Shown piece after piece: positions 9,487 to 18,922 of a stretch of DNA of 64,000 nucleotides. Position 1 is the first letter of the stretch; each line of letters starts with the position of its first letter. The notes beneath the pieces are model-generated. The model saw only the letters and a program-made list of their open reading frames with translations, did no database searches and was not told the origin of the DNA. A program made the translations under genes and the position numbers. The DNA is taken from assembly GCA_003263775.1 (NCBI GenBank), contig JYJJ01000034.1, forward strand, positions 62,001 to 126,000, written 5' to 3'. This stretch comes from Vibrio maritimus (GTDB lineage Bacteria > Pseudomonadota > Gammaproteobacteria > Enterobacterales > Vibrionaceae).

Positions 9487-10494
9487 CTAGCGTCTCCGAT
9501 TATGAATGTGAGCAGGGATGCTCATCTTGCTTTTATAGTCCTTATTAGACAGCGTCTTTTGCAAACAATCAAACGTCTTCAGCGCCAACTGTTGGCAATC
9601 TTGCTCGATAGAGTCAATTTGCAGTGGCAAACAATCGAGAACCGAATAGTTATCAAAGGTAGCCAGGCGCATCGGTTGCTGGGCGGCATCTGCCATTAGG
9701 TTGTGCTCATTTAGATACCTAAGTACGCCCTCTAATAAAGAGTAAGAACCTGTAAACAGTGCTGCTGGAAGCCGACCTAGATGTTCAACACAGCTTCGCA
9801 TCATCTCATAACCACTTTGAGGCTGATAATCTTGGTTAAAAACAAGCTCAGGCTGCAACGACAGCGCACCCTCTTGAACGGCATCGACGAAACCTTGATA
9901 ACGCTCTCTGCTAGGAGACAAAGAGAGCTGCCCACCGATAAACGCACATTCAGACACATCTTTAACCAATGCGGACACAATAGTTTTAGTAGAGTCATAC
10001 GCATCCGTCGTGATCTCACTATAGCGCTCAGATTCCAACTCCCGGTCAAAAAATACCACAGGGGTATCTTTGATATGACTTTGATAATAGTCATCGCTAT
10101 CTAAGCATGAGGCCACCATCATGCCATCGACTTGGCGTTCAACAAGGTTCGCCACCGCCTTTTTCTCCTGCAAAGGATCGTCATCGGTAGAAGCAATTAA
10201 AAGCTGATAACCCGCGTTTAAGCACAGCTGTTCCAATGCTTTCGCAATCGTAGCGAAACCCATGTTGGTAAGATCTGGGATAACCAAGCCAAAAGTTTGC
10301 GTCTTTTTCGACTTGAGCGCTCTGGCATAAACACTGGGCGAATAGTTATGCTCCTCAACGACACGCAGCACGCGTGCCACCGTCTCTTTATTAATGCGGT
10401 GTTTTTCTGCATGTCCATTCAGCACAAAACTGACGGTCGATTTAGAGACCTCTGCCAATTGTGCGATATCGGCCAATTTTAGCTTTTTGCTCAT
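9487..10494 (-). CDS. scrR: LacI family repressor, ScrR-like
   Basis: 335 residues. The N-terminal LacI helix-turn-helix (LADIAQLAEVSKSTVSFVLNG) with hinge helix is followed by a periplasmic-binding-protein-like effector domain (about 60-330). It is divergent from the fructokinase gene, and the gap holds AAATCGATTT palindromes like those bound by ScrR/CscR-type repressors. It likely represses the sucrose/fructose genes and responds to fructose or a fructose phosphate. It ends 6 bp before the GntR start, on the same strand, so the two regulators may be co-transcribed. Confidence 0.85.
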   Translation of the reverse strand: MSKKLKLADIAQLAEVSKSTVSFVLNGHAEKHRINKETVARVLRVVEEHNYSPSVYARALKSKKTQTFGLVIPDLTNMGFATIAKALEQLCLNAGYQLLIASTDDDPLQEKKAVANLVERQVDGMMVASCLDSDDYYQSHIKDTPVVFFDRELESERYSEITTDAYDSTKTIVSALVKDVSECAFIGGQLSLSPSRERYQGFVDAVQEGALSLQPELVFNQDYQPQSGYEMMRSCVEHLGRLPAALFTGSYSLLEGVLRYLNEHNLMADAAQQPMRLATFDNYSVLDCLPLQIDSIEQDCQQLALKTFDCLQKTLSNKDYKSKMSIPAHIHNRRR

Positions 10495-10561
10495 CGCGTT
10501 CTACTTATGCTTCCTGCTTGTTGCGTCTTATATAGAGAAGATCTTCACTGCGGATCACGAT

Positions 10562-10577
10562 CGTGCTTGAGATCACA
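10562..10577. promoter_or_regulatory. Candidate CRP-binding site in the scrR/scrK gap
   Basis: CGTGC-TTGAGA-TCACA, the same left-arm variant as at scrA, about 100 bp from the fructokinase start. Confidence 0.4.
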
Positions 10578-10624
10578 ATTTTTAGCGCCGCTATCATGGT
10601 GTCTATTAAAACACATTTTCTTTG

Positions 10625-10662
10625 CTAAATCGATTTAGTAAACTCAAAACAAATCGATTAGT
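10625..10662. promoter_or_regulatory. Paired LacI-type operators before the fructokinase gene
   Basis: CTAAATCGATTTAG (10625-10638) is a perfect 14-bp palindrome, and CAAATCGATTAG (about 10650-10661) is a degenerate second copy 15-40 bp from the ATG. This is the form expected for ScrR-like repressors; the scrR gene starts 130 bp away. Confidence 0.7.
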
Positions 10663-10676
10663 ACAGGAAATTTGTT

Positions 10677-11596
10677 ATGAGTAAGGTTTGGGTAACTGGC
10701 GATGCGTTGTAGATTTGATTCCTGATACGGACACGACGTATCTAAAATGTCCCGGCGGTGCTCCTGCAAACGTCGCTGTTGCGATCGCTCGACTCGGTGG
10801 TGAAACCGGATTTTTTGGCCGTGTCGGCCAAGACCCGTTAGGACGCTTCATGAAGCAAACACTAAGCTCAGAAAACGTGAACACTGACTTCATGCGACTA
10901 GATGACGCCCAGCGCACTTCAACGGTGATCGTTGATCTTGATGAATCAGGCGAACGTAGCTTCACCTTTATGGTTAAGCCAAGTGCTGACCAATTTATGC
11001 AAGTGAGCGACATTCCTGAGTTTAACGCAGGTGAGTGGCTGCACGTTTGCTCTATCGCTCTTGCTAATGAGCCAAGCCGCAGCGCGACGCTAGAAGCGAT
11101 GAAACGCATTAAGCAAGCTGGCGGCTTTGTCAGTTTCGATCCAAATCTTCGCGACGAAGTATGGGGCGACCAAAGCCTTATCAAGCCAGTGTGCCAGCAA
11201 GCCATTGCTCTGGCCGATGTGGTTAAGTTCTCAGACGATGAACTGATGTTCCTAACTGAAACCGACAACCTTGACGCCGGTATTGCAGCACTTGGTGAAT
11301 ACAACAATACACTTGTGCTCATTACTCAAGGCGCAAAAGGCGCATTGGTTATTCGTGACAATGAGCAACAGCTCATTGCCGGCACACCAGTCAAGCCGGT
11401 TGATACCACAGGTGCAGGCGATGCTTTTGTTGGCGGCCTATTGACTCGCTTATCTAAAACAGCAAATTGGATCAATGATGAGACCATCGTTGATGCAGTT
11501 CGCTGGGCAAACGGCTGCGGCGCTTTAGCGACAACGCAAAAAGGCGCGATGACCGCACTACCAAGTGAACAAGCCCTTATCGATTACATTCAGTAA
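10677..11596 (+). CDS. scrK: Fructokinase, PfkB family (one frame shift)
   Basis: From the ATG at 10677 the frame reads MSKVWVTGDA, then breaks at about 10706 (GCG|TTGTAG); one added G gives GDAVVDLIPD, the normal PfkB start. The rest is intact: GGAPANVAVAIARLGG near residue 30 (sugar binding) and DTTGAGDAFVGGLL near 245 with the catalytic Asp and anion hole. Length about 306, normal for fructokinases. It phosphorylates the fructose released by sucrose-6-phosphate hydrolase. An annotation starting at 10688 from TTG would be a frame-shift artefact. Confidence 0.88.
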
Positions 11597-11753
11597 TCTT
11601 ATGCCCCTTGCTGCGGTAAGGGGCGACTTCTTGCCTGTTATACCCTACCCCTTCTCGAACAAGCGTTATCGTCACGATAAACAACCTAAATTGAAGCATG
11701 CTATCTATTTCTTTATAAAGCGCCCTCCCTGTTTCTAACAACGATGGTGCATC

Positions 11754-12356
11754 ATGCAAACACTGATCGACAATCTGACCCAACATGGCTATTACGTTTG
11801 GGATGACTTTCTCTCTGCCGAGCAAGTTTCAGCTCTCAAAGAGTGCTTACCTGAAGAGTGGAACAAAGCGCGTATTGGTCGTAATGATGATGTGATGCGT
11901 GAAAGTGCCATTCGCAGTGACAAGATCTGTTGGCTATCACCCGATCTTGGCGATCCGGTGGGACAATTTCTTAGTAAGATGGAAATCATTCGCCAAACGG
12001 CTAACCAAAACTTTTTCTTGGGGCTATTTGAGTACGAAGCGCATTTCGCCAAATATGAGAAAGGCGATTTCTACCAAAAGCATCTCGACTGTTTCCGTGG
12101 CAATGAGAACCGTCGCCTGACCACCGTGTTTTACATGAATGACGAGTGGACAGACGAAGACGGTGGCGATCTGGTGGTTTACGACCTTGATGACAATGAA
12201 ATCACTCGCATCAAACCTAAGTCCGGCCGTTTGTTTGTGTTCTTCTCAGAAATGTTCCCGCACGAAGTTCTGCCAACTCAGCGCGAGCGCTTTAGTATCG
12301 CTGGTTGGTTCCGAATTAACGGCGTAAAAGACAACGTTCTAGACATCGCACGCTAA
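11754..12356 (+). CDS. 2-oxoglutarate/Fe(II)-dependent oxygenase
   Basis: 200 residues with the double-stranded beta-helix fold of the prolyl-4-hydroxylase/P4Hc group. The iron ligands are visible as HLD (about residue 105) and MFPHEVLP (about 170), with a downstream R in RERFSIAGWFR that would bind 2-oxoglutarate. It is a stand-alone cytoplasmic enzyme 157 bp after the fructokinase gene, with no obvious functional partner. The substrate could be a protein side chain (prolyl hydroxylation) or a small molecule; I cannot tell which. Confidence 0.8.
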   Translation: MQTLIDNLTQHGYYVWDDFLSAEQVSALKECLPEEWNKARIGRNDDVMRESAIRSDKICWLSPDLGDPVGQFLSKMEIIRQTANQNFFLGLFEYEAHFAKYEKGDFYQKHLDCFRGNENRRLTTVFYMNDEWTDEDGGDLVVYDLDDNEITRIKPKSGRLFVFFSEMFPHEVLPTQRERFSIAGWFRINGVKDNVLDIAR

Positions 12357-12530
12357 GCATCCCCAACTCTAGCCATTCAACACACTAGCAAGTTCTTATC
12401 AAGAATTTGCTAGAAGTGTCCGCTAGCGGATACTCTTCCCTCGTCCTATCCCTTACACTCTCCCACATCAACATGAAACACCCGCTATTAGCCTCTATAA
12501 TTTTCTAGATGACACCAAAAAGGGGCAGCG

Positions 12531-13235
12531 ATGGCAAAGACAGTAAGCAGTAAACAAATACGTTGGACGACGTCTTTATCAGGCGAACTATTAAGTGATC
12601 TTGAATCCATCGCCGAGCGCAAAACGCTGTCTAATCAGGGTATTGCAGGCGCAAGCTTGATCAATAAAGGCGTTAACTTTGTTGAAAAAGGAACATTGGC
12701 GATTTGTATTCAAACGCCAAACTTGAAAACAGCCAACTGTTTACTGGTGGGTGAAGGAGGTTGGTTTGGTAACTATATTGATGATTCTCATTCCTTGTCA
12801 TCATTCATCATGATTGAAATAGAACCTTGCAGCATCGTTCATTTTAGCAATCAGAAACTAACGCCAATAACTCGCAAGAACAATGAGATTTTCAAATGGT
12901 TCTACTCGCTCACATTCGAATCTCGAGAAAAATGGCTACAAAGCCAAATAATCAACAATGCCAATATTACGGAGCGGATCGTCTATCAGTTAATAGAGAT
13001 CTTAGCTCATATTAGTAGTAGAAACATGCCTGTAGAAATCGCTATTTCCCAACAACAACTAAGCGATATGACGGGTATTGCAAGACAAAGAGTTAATGAA
13101 GTAATGAAAGAACTAGAAAGAAACCAAATGGTTTCACTGCACCGCGCGAAAATTACTATTAACTCGACTGAAAAGCTAGCTCGTTATTTAGATGATATGG
13201 ATCTCAGCATTCGAGATCCACGAAATATTATTTAA
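12531..13235 (+). CDS. Crp/Fnr-like transcriptional regulator
   Basis: 234 residues. The N-terminal half fits a cNMP-binding-like beta-roll (about 20-120) but lacks the N-terminal Cys cluster of FNR and an obvious cAMP-binding PRS motif, so its ligand is unknown. The C-terminal half has a Crp-type winged helix (ISQQQLSDMTGIARQRVNEV, about 180-200). The start codon is preceded by AGGGGCAG. Two small unknown genes follow on the same strand within 85 bp and 14 bp, possibly in one unit. Confidence 0.75.
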   Translation: MAKTVSSKQIRWTTSLSGELLSDLESIAERKTLSNQGIAGASLINKGVNFVEKGTLAICIQTPNLKTANCLLVGEGGWFGNYIDDSHSLSSFIMIEIEPCSIVHFSNQKLTPITRKNNEIFKWFYSLTFESREKWLQSQIINNANITERIVYQLIEILAHISSRNMPVEIAISQQQLSDMTGIARQRVNEVMKELERNQMVSLHRAKITINSTEKLARYLDDMDLSIRDPRNII

Positions 13236-13318
13236 TACCTAACACCATTAGCCTTTTGGCCGAATTTACCACCAAGCAATCAGGGTCTCCTGAGGACTCA
13301 CTTTATCTGAAGGTTACT

Positions 13319-13687
13319 ATGCCATTTATCTACGCTATAGCAGTTAATACCAATACAAAAGACGATGTAAACAAAAAACTCCGGGTCAATGGCCTAGAGG
13401 GGGAAGTCGTCGTAGATAACGATGGCAATGTTTATATTTGCCCACAAATAAGCACAACTAAATGGATGTATTATCCAAAATCAGAACAGCGAAATCATCG
13501 TAAAGATACACGCTGGGACTTGATTTTAGAATCAACACTACTGTTCATGGAAAAGCACTACATTATCTCGGTGGATGATAGGCAACCTAAATGGTTAGAT
13601 ATCGACAGCTTATTCCGCTGTCCGAAAATGGAATTATATATTGAAAGCTTAGATTTAATATCCAGCCGTCATAGTTACCACAATTAA
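13319..13687 (+). CDS. Uncharacterised protein (122 aa)
   Basis: The ATG at 13319 is chosen because GAAGG lies just upstream; an in-frame TTG at 13256 would add 21 residues. The protein begins MPFIYAIAVNTN, has no signal peptide or membrane segment, and is rich in charged and aromatic residues (WMYYPKSEQRN). I do not recognise it. It is 84 bp after the Crp/Fnr-like regulator and 13 bp before a lipoprotein gene, which suggests one operon. No homologue or function can be assigned from the sequence alone. Confidence 0.55.
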   Translation: MPFIYAIAVNTNTKDDVNKKLRVNGLEGEVVVDNDGNVYICPQISTTKWMYYPKSEQRNHRKDTRWDLILESTLLFMEKHYIISVDDRQPKWLDIDSLFRCPKMELYIESLDLISSRHSYHN

Positions 13688-13700
13688 TCGAGAGTTTACT

Positions 13701-14462
13701 ATGAAATTATTAAACTACATTCCACACTCATTGTTTATCTTGGCTATAGGTTCGCTTTATGGCTGCGGCAGTTCGACACCTCAAATTAATGATCCTGAGA
13801 TCATGACAACCTCATCCATGAAAGTTCGTACGTTTGATCTCATTCAGAATCACTCCGGCTTCGCAATTCATGATGTTGTAGCTCAAACTCACTCTCAGCA
13901 TGAGTACCACTTGCTGAAAGATCATGTCCTAAATCATTCAAGTCTTCTGACCACCGTTCACTTTAACGAACCGATTGACTCACTCCACCCATTTACCATC
14001 GATTTATTGGATAGAAACCTGCAAGTTAAACGCGCAAGCACCCAAGTAGACATCGTTGATGACGCTTTTTACTGGGTGTTTGCCATCGGTGATGTCAGTG
14101 CAAGTCAGTATTCACTCTACGCAATGACCAGGCCTGATATCACACCTGTTGACGATAGTGTTCCACTGTTTATTGTTGATACAACCTTACCTCAACATAG
14201 CACGGCACAACTTAAGGTGACTGATAGTGATTTGTCACAGCAAACGTTATTGCTCGACTCGCCAACACAGATTAACTTACCAAAGGATATTGGCGACTTT
14301 TCCATCGAAATAGAAATCAGCGAATCCAATACGATTCTCTGTGAGAATCTACTCTCTAAATATACTCACTTATATAGAGAGGAGGTGATTCACTGGCAAG
14401 ATGGACAATGGTTAGTGGTTGTATCCGGAAATGAGCAGTGCTCTCTTCATCTTATCTATTAG
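13701..14462 (+). CDS. Putative lipoprotein of unknown function
   Basis: 253 residues with a lipoprotein signal peptide ending in the lipobox LYGC (Cys22), so it should be lipidated. A serine-rich linker follows and the rest looks like beta-rich extracytoplasmic sequence with no recognised domain. A cysteine pair (ILCENL and EQCSLHL) could form a disulfide. GAGAG precedes the ATG. With the upstream 122-aa gene and the Crp/Fnr-like gene it forms a small cluster that I cannot interpret. Confidence 0.6.
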   Translation: MKLLNYIPHSLFILAIGSLYGCGSSTPQINDPEIMTTSSMKVRTFDLIQNHSGFAIHDVVAQTHSQHEYHLLKDHVLNHSSLLTTVHFNEPIDSLHPFTIDLLDRNLQVKRASTQVDIVDDAFYWVFAIGDVSASQYSLYAMTRPDITPVDDSVPLFIVDTTLPQHSTAQLKVTDSDLSQQTLLLDSPTQINLPKDIGDFSIEIEISESNTILCENLLSKYTHLYREEVIHWQDGQWLVVVSGNEQCSLHLIY

Positions 14463-14825
14463 ACTACGGCATCGCGTATGGGTCTTGTAGTAAGCACTGA
14501 CCCATACACTGCTATTCATTCAATAAAACCGCAAGAATAGCAGTTTAAAATATCAATAAATATCCTTTTTAAACAATAACTTAATCAATAAAAGCCCAGT
14601 AGCACATAAATTTCATCACTACAGACTAAAGCTGTTTTTTTTGATACCTATCGCAGCCATTGGCACAAACTCCATGAAATGCACTTAAATGCATATTGTC
14701 TTTACACGTTCCTCATCGGTTTTGACTAGCTTGAATTTCGTACGCGAGCTGCACAGCTGTTTTCATGCACTCGCCCTGTCAGCTATCTCAACGCTGACTT
14801 TATTCAATACTTCGATAACTTTTGA
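14463..14825. other. Intergenic region between lipoprotein and subtilase genes
   Basis: 363 bp without a gene. A 9-bp inverted repeat (GTATGGGTC / GACCCATAC, 14477-14507) close to the lipoprotein stop could act as a weak terminator, but it has no T-run. The rest is AT-rich and should carry the subtilase promoter. No further structure seen. Confidence 0.4.
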
Positions 14826-16417
14826 ATGGAACACAATATGTTAAAGACATTTTTGACCTTTTCTATCGCATCCGTTTTTGCGATCAACTCAAGCTATACC
14901 CTAGCTGAACAAAACCTTGCAACTCCAGAGTTACAACAAAATGAGGTATTGGCACCGCTAGTCACAGCGTCAGCAGACACTGCGCTTAGCGATCAATACA
15001 TTGTGGTACTCAAGCAGCCTATGACGCTAAGCAATGATCCTATTGCGTTACAACAGTTCACAGAGCAAACCGTTTCCGGCCTAGCTACCCAGCATTCATT
15101 TGAGATAGAAAAAGTCTTCAATCGCTCGCTAAGTGGCTTTGTTGCGACACTCTCCGCCGAACAATTGTTTCAACTGCGTAGCGATCAGCAAGTCGAGTTC
15201 ATCGAGCAGAACCAGGTCATTACACTGGATCCGATATTCTCAACCAACGCTAATCAAAGCAACGCTATCTGGGGACTCGATCGTATCGATCAGCGCGACC
15301 GCCCACTAAACAGTAACTACAGTTACAACTACGATGGCAGCGGTGTGACCGCATACGTTATCGATACAGGTGTCACTAACACTCACCCTGAGTTTAGTGG
15401 CCGCTCAAGCTCTGGTTACGATTTTGTCGACAATGACAGTGACGCTACCGACTGTAACGGCCATGGTACTCACGTTGCTGGCACCATTGGTGGAGCGCAA
15501 TATGGTGTAGCAAAAAACGTGAATATCGTAGGTGTTCGCGTGCTTAGCTGTACCGGTTCTGGTACCACCGCTGGCGTTATCAGTGGCGTAGACTGGGTGG
15601 CGGCAAACGCATCTGGGCCTTCGGTTGCAACATGAGTTTAGGGGGTGGTGTATCTACCGCACTTGATCGCGCTGTTGCTAGTGCCGTGCAATCAGGGGTG
15701 AGTTTTATGCTCGCTGCCGGTAATGATAATGCCAATGCTTGTAACTCATCCCCTGCTCGAGAGTCTAGTGGCGTCACCGTGGGCTCTACCACCAGCAGTG
15801 ATGCACGTTCAAGCTTCTCCAACTGGGGCAGTTGTGTCGATGTATTTGCGCCGGGCTCAAGCATTAAATCGGCTTGGTATGACGGTAGCTACAAGACCAT
15901 TAGTGGCACTTCGATGGCAACACCACATGTCGCCGGCGTTGCAGCTCTGTATTTGCAAGAAAACGGGGCTCTCTCACCCGCTCAAGTGGCCGCTAAAATC
16001 AGTGAACGTGCGAGCGTCAACAAGATAAGCGATACCAAGGGGACAGTGAACAAGCTGGTTTACAGCCTCACCGATAGCGGCTGTGGCAACGATTGTGGTG
16101 GCCAAACACCGGATGGCGAACTAAAGAACGCGACACCCGTTAGCAACATTTCCGGCGGTCGCGGCGAGCAAAAGCAATATTACATTGATGTCACTGCTGG
16201 GCAGCGTTTGAGCGTGACTATTTCTGGTGGCTCTGGCGATGCCGATTTGTACTTGCGTTATGGCTCGGCACCAACACTCAGCAACTGGGAATGTCGTCCA
16301 TATCGCTATGGCAACCAAGAAACTTGTACTGTTACGAGCACTAAACATGGTCGCTACCACATTATGCTCAATGGCTACACCAGCTTTAGCGGAGTCACGC
16401 TAGAAGCGCGTTATTAA
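14826..16417 (+). CDS. Secreted subtilisin-like serine protease with C-terminal PPC domain (one frame shift)
   Basis: Frames joined give about 530 residues: signal peptide (to about residue 27), an I9 inhibitor propeptide (about 50-130), an S8 catalytic domain and a C-terminal pre-peptidase C-like domain. The catalytic triad is visible as VIDTG (Asp), NGHGTHVAG (His) and SGTSMATPHVAG (Ser), with the oxyanion Asn in AAGNDN. The frame breaks at 15631-15634: GCA-ACA-TGA becomes GCA-AAC-ATG with one added A (loss in a run of A). A secreted protease of the proteinase K/aqualysin type. The first in-frame ATG at 14826 may be replaced by the one at 14838. Confidence 0.88.
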
Positions 16418-16452
16418 CTCAAGTTCTTTAGCTAACCAATAAGTGATGAAAA

Positions 16453-16475
16453 ACGCCAGCCTTTAAGGCTGGCGT
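16453..16475. terminator. Bidirectional terminator
   Basis: An 11-bp stem (ACGCCAGCCTT / AAGGCTGGCGT) with a 1-nt spacer between the converging subtilase (+) and napH (-) genes. No long T-run. Confidence 0.7.
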
Positions 16476-16482
16476 AATTGTA

Positions 16483-17326
16483 TTAATCTGCGTTAGGCCG
16501 AACTTTGAACTCTAGGACTTTCGGCACACAAACATCAATGCAGCGCCCACAACTGATGCAGTCCTGACTCATGACTCGCTTATCGCCCGACTTTAGTGGC
16601 TGTCTAAGTACATCTGGCTCTGGGCAAACATGATAACAGTCCATACACTTAGTGCACGCTTCACGGTGAGTGGCTTTTATACGTATTGGACTCTTACGGC
16701 CAATCACCCCATACGTTGCTCCAAGCGGGCACAGATGTCCACACCAACCATGTTCGACCAGCACTAAATCCAACAAGAACACCAATGCAATAAGGATCCA
16801 ACCGGCGCCATCCCAAATACTAATCCACGGTGCAATGTCGCGACAGGATCCACCCACGCCCAGAGCAGCGATCCCGATACTGCACTGCCAAGTAAGATCA
16901 CAGGGATCAACCAATAACGTAATGTTGGAGACCACTTAAAGCTGGTTTTGAGATTCAGCTTGCGGCGCAGCATGCCGCCATATCCGTGACGATATTTAAT
17001 GGGCACACCCAAGCGCAAAACGCGCGAGGAGCGAGCAACGCATAAAAAATCACAACGATAGTGACACCAATTAAGGCATTCACCTCTGGCCAATGCCCGG
17101 TAGCTAAGGTTTGTAGAACCAATAGAGGGTCACTCAGCGGGACAGTACCTAGCAGCATGCTAGACGACAAGTTGCCCTGTAAAATGCCCCACGTAGGCCC
17201 CATCATAAACAGACCAACGATGGAGAGCTGACACAACCTACGTAGAATCAGAAATCGATGAGAACGCCACCAGCCAAGTTCACGGATAGCGTCATTACCA
17301 GCATCTTTAGCGAGATTCTTAGCCAT
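16483..17326 (-). CDS. napH: NapH-type quinol-oxidising ferredoxin protein (two frame shifts)
   Basis: Frames joined give about 280 residues with several membrane segments and cytoplasmic Cys motifs: CAWVCP after the second segment and HGWCGHLCPLG, then two C-terminal [4Fe-4S] ferredoxin motifs (CTKCMDCYHVCP and CISCGRCIDVC). This is the NapH layout: a membrane quinol dehydrogenase that hands electrons to NapG. Frame breaks lie near 16975 (ATGGCGGC|ATGCTG) and 16810 (GGGATGG|CGCC); one base added at each restores the family pattern. Its start overlaps the napG stop by one base (TAATG), so the two are translationally coupled. No other nap gene is nearby. Confidence 0.85.
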
Positions 17327-18092
17327 TATTTTCTCCCATCATTGATGCGGATATGCTCGGTTGGCGCAATTTCCGGTGTTTTGGGGAAGTTCCCGTCTCG
17401 CAACTCAACCTGCTCTTCCCAGCCAAGCTGATAATGATCCCCCATGTAACCCTTAGCGAGCTCAATCGGAACCACTTTGATTACAGGTACTTCCGTCACG
17501 CAGGCTTGCTCACATTTACCACAGCCCGTGCAAGCATCAGAATGCACGGTGGGTATGAACATCGCATGATAACCGGTGCGCTGGTTACGGATTGGCTCAA
17601 GCGTGATCGCTTTGTCAATAAGAGGACAAACGCGATAACACACATCGCAGCGAAGCCCTTGCCAGTTGAGGCACTCCTCATGGTCAATCAGCACCGCGAG
17701 CCCCATACGCGAGTCATCAATGTTGGTCAGCGCATGGTCTAGAGCACCACTTGGCAGGCGACAACACAAGGAATGTCTTCACACATCTCGCAAGGAATAT
17801 CGCGAGCGGTAAAATATGGCGTTCCAGAAGCAACGGGAGAAAGCAATGTGGCGAGTTTCAGCGTGTCATAAGGACAAGCCTGAACACACAGGCCGCACCG
17901 TAAACACGCTTGGTCAAACTGATTGCCTTCCAATGCACCGGGCGGGCGAATAGGCACGCCACCACTGGTTTTGGCTTGTCCTTGCTTGGATTGAAGTCCT
18001 AATACGGTCGCGGCTGCGCCGACACCGACAGCGGTTCGAGCGGCGTCGCGAAGAAATCGACGTCGACTCTGTGAAGTTTTCTCTCGTGACAT
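17326..18092 (-). CDS. napG: NapG-type periplasmic ferredoxin protein (one frame shift)
   Basis: About 255 residues after repair. A twin-arginine signal (SRRRFL, residues 9-14) shows export to the periplasm with cofactors already in place. Four ferredoxin Cys motifs follow: [35 protein letters not shown] and [11 protein letters not shown]. The frame breaks near 17754 (GCCTGC|CAAGTGG; one extra C gives ACPSGALDH). It forms the electron-transfer pair with NapH. In known nap systems this pair feeds NapC/NapB, but those are absent here, so the final acceptor is unknown. Confidence 0.87.
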
Positions 18093-18197
18093 ATACTCCG
18101 CCTTATCAGTAATGAATAAATGGCATAAGGCTATCCCATAAAATTAATGGGAAATCTGTCATTTGGAATAGTGCTTTATGGTTATACCTAACCTCGC

Positions 18198-18211
18198 TTG
18201 ATTTCGGTCAA
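18198..18211. promoter_or_regulatory. Candidate FNR box upstream of napG
   Basis: TTGAT-TTCG-GTCAA matches the FNR consensus TTGAT-N4-ATCAA at 9 of 10 positions and lies 106 bp before the napG start. It suggests anaerobic induction. Confidence 0.6.
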
Positions 18212-18371
18212 GAAAGCCTAGTTATTCAGATCACATTACGACATTTTGGGTATGTCAAACGTTCTAGCCCACAGCAAGTGACAACGTCACAAAAGTAAGT
18301 TAGCACTGACATCCTAATACGAAGTATAGCGTACTGAACGTCGCGAAAAGGACAGGTCAGTAGAAGAGGAA

Positions 18372-18399
18372 AGGCGCCTCAATAGAGGCTTGAGGCGCG
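18372..18399 (-). terminator. Hairpin after the bactofilin gene
   Basis: A 9-bp stem (GCGCCTCAA / TTGAGGCGC) after the bactofilin stop; the minus-strand tail is only weakly T-rich, so termination is uncertain. Confidence 0.45.
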
Positions 18400-18415
18400 A
18401 TAGAATTGTGTTGAG

Positions 18416-18922
18416 TTAAGCCGTTTTCACCGCTTTAGCCGCTGGCTTAGCTGCCGGTTTCACTTGATTTGCATCTGATGCCGATGCAGGTTGCGGTGAA
18501 CTTTTGGATACAGAAGATGCTGTATTGGCCTCTTTCTTAGCCTGACTAGTTAAAGTTACCACTTCTTTCTCAGGAAGCTCAGCGGTTTCACCAAAGAACT
18601 TACCACCCGGTTCAATGCTTAAATTGTTGCTCCACACTTTACCTTTAACACGACCATTTGCCAGAATTTGGATCTGCTCCGCGTGACAATCGCCTTCCAG
18701 TATACCATTGACAATCAATTGCTTAGCAAAAACCTCGCCTTTTACTCGACCAGATTCAGCCACGACCATCACGCCCTCAATGTGTAACTGCCCTTCAACG
18801 ATGCCATCAACTTGTATGTCGTTTTCTAGTTTGAGTTTTCCGCTAATAACACAGCCTTTGGCGATGAGAGTTGAAGCTGCTGAGCGACTCTTTGTTCCAC
18901 TGTTTTTACTAAAGATTCCCAT
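18416..18922 (-). CDS. Bactofilin (polymer-forming cytoskeletal protein)
   Basis: 168 residues. The N-terminal MGIFSKNS and the central beta-helical repeats from about residue 20 to 110 (KLENDIQVDGIVEGQLHIEG, with recurrent V-x-G-x-V/I turns) are typical of bactofilins, which form cytoplasmic filaments that locate cell-wall enzymes. The C-terminal tail (about 125-168) is Ala/Lys/Ser/Pro-rich and disordered. Its start lies inside the upstream M23 peptidase gene (97-bp overlap). The same pairing occurs for CcmA and Csd1 in Helicobacter, which suggests that this bactofilin guides the peptidase in cell-shape control. Confidence 0.9.
   Translation of the reverse strand: MGIFSKNSGTKSRSAASTLIAKGCVISGKLKLENDIQVDGIVEGQLHIEGVMVVAESGRVKGEVFAKQLIVNGILEGDCHAEQIQILANGRVKGKVWSNNLSIEPGGKFFGETAELPEKEVVTLTSQAKKEANTASSVSKSSPQPASASDANQVKPAAKPAAKAVKTA

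Larger units (their letters stand above)
18093..18415. promoter_or_regulatory. napG upstream region with FNR-like site
   Basis: 323 bp between napG and the bactofilin gene. It contains the FNR-like site TTGATTTCGGTCAA at 18198-18211 and a hairpin at its far end. No gene seen. Confidence 0.6.
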
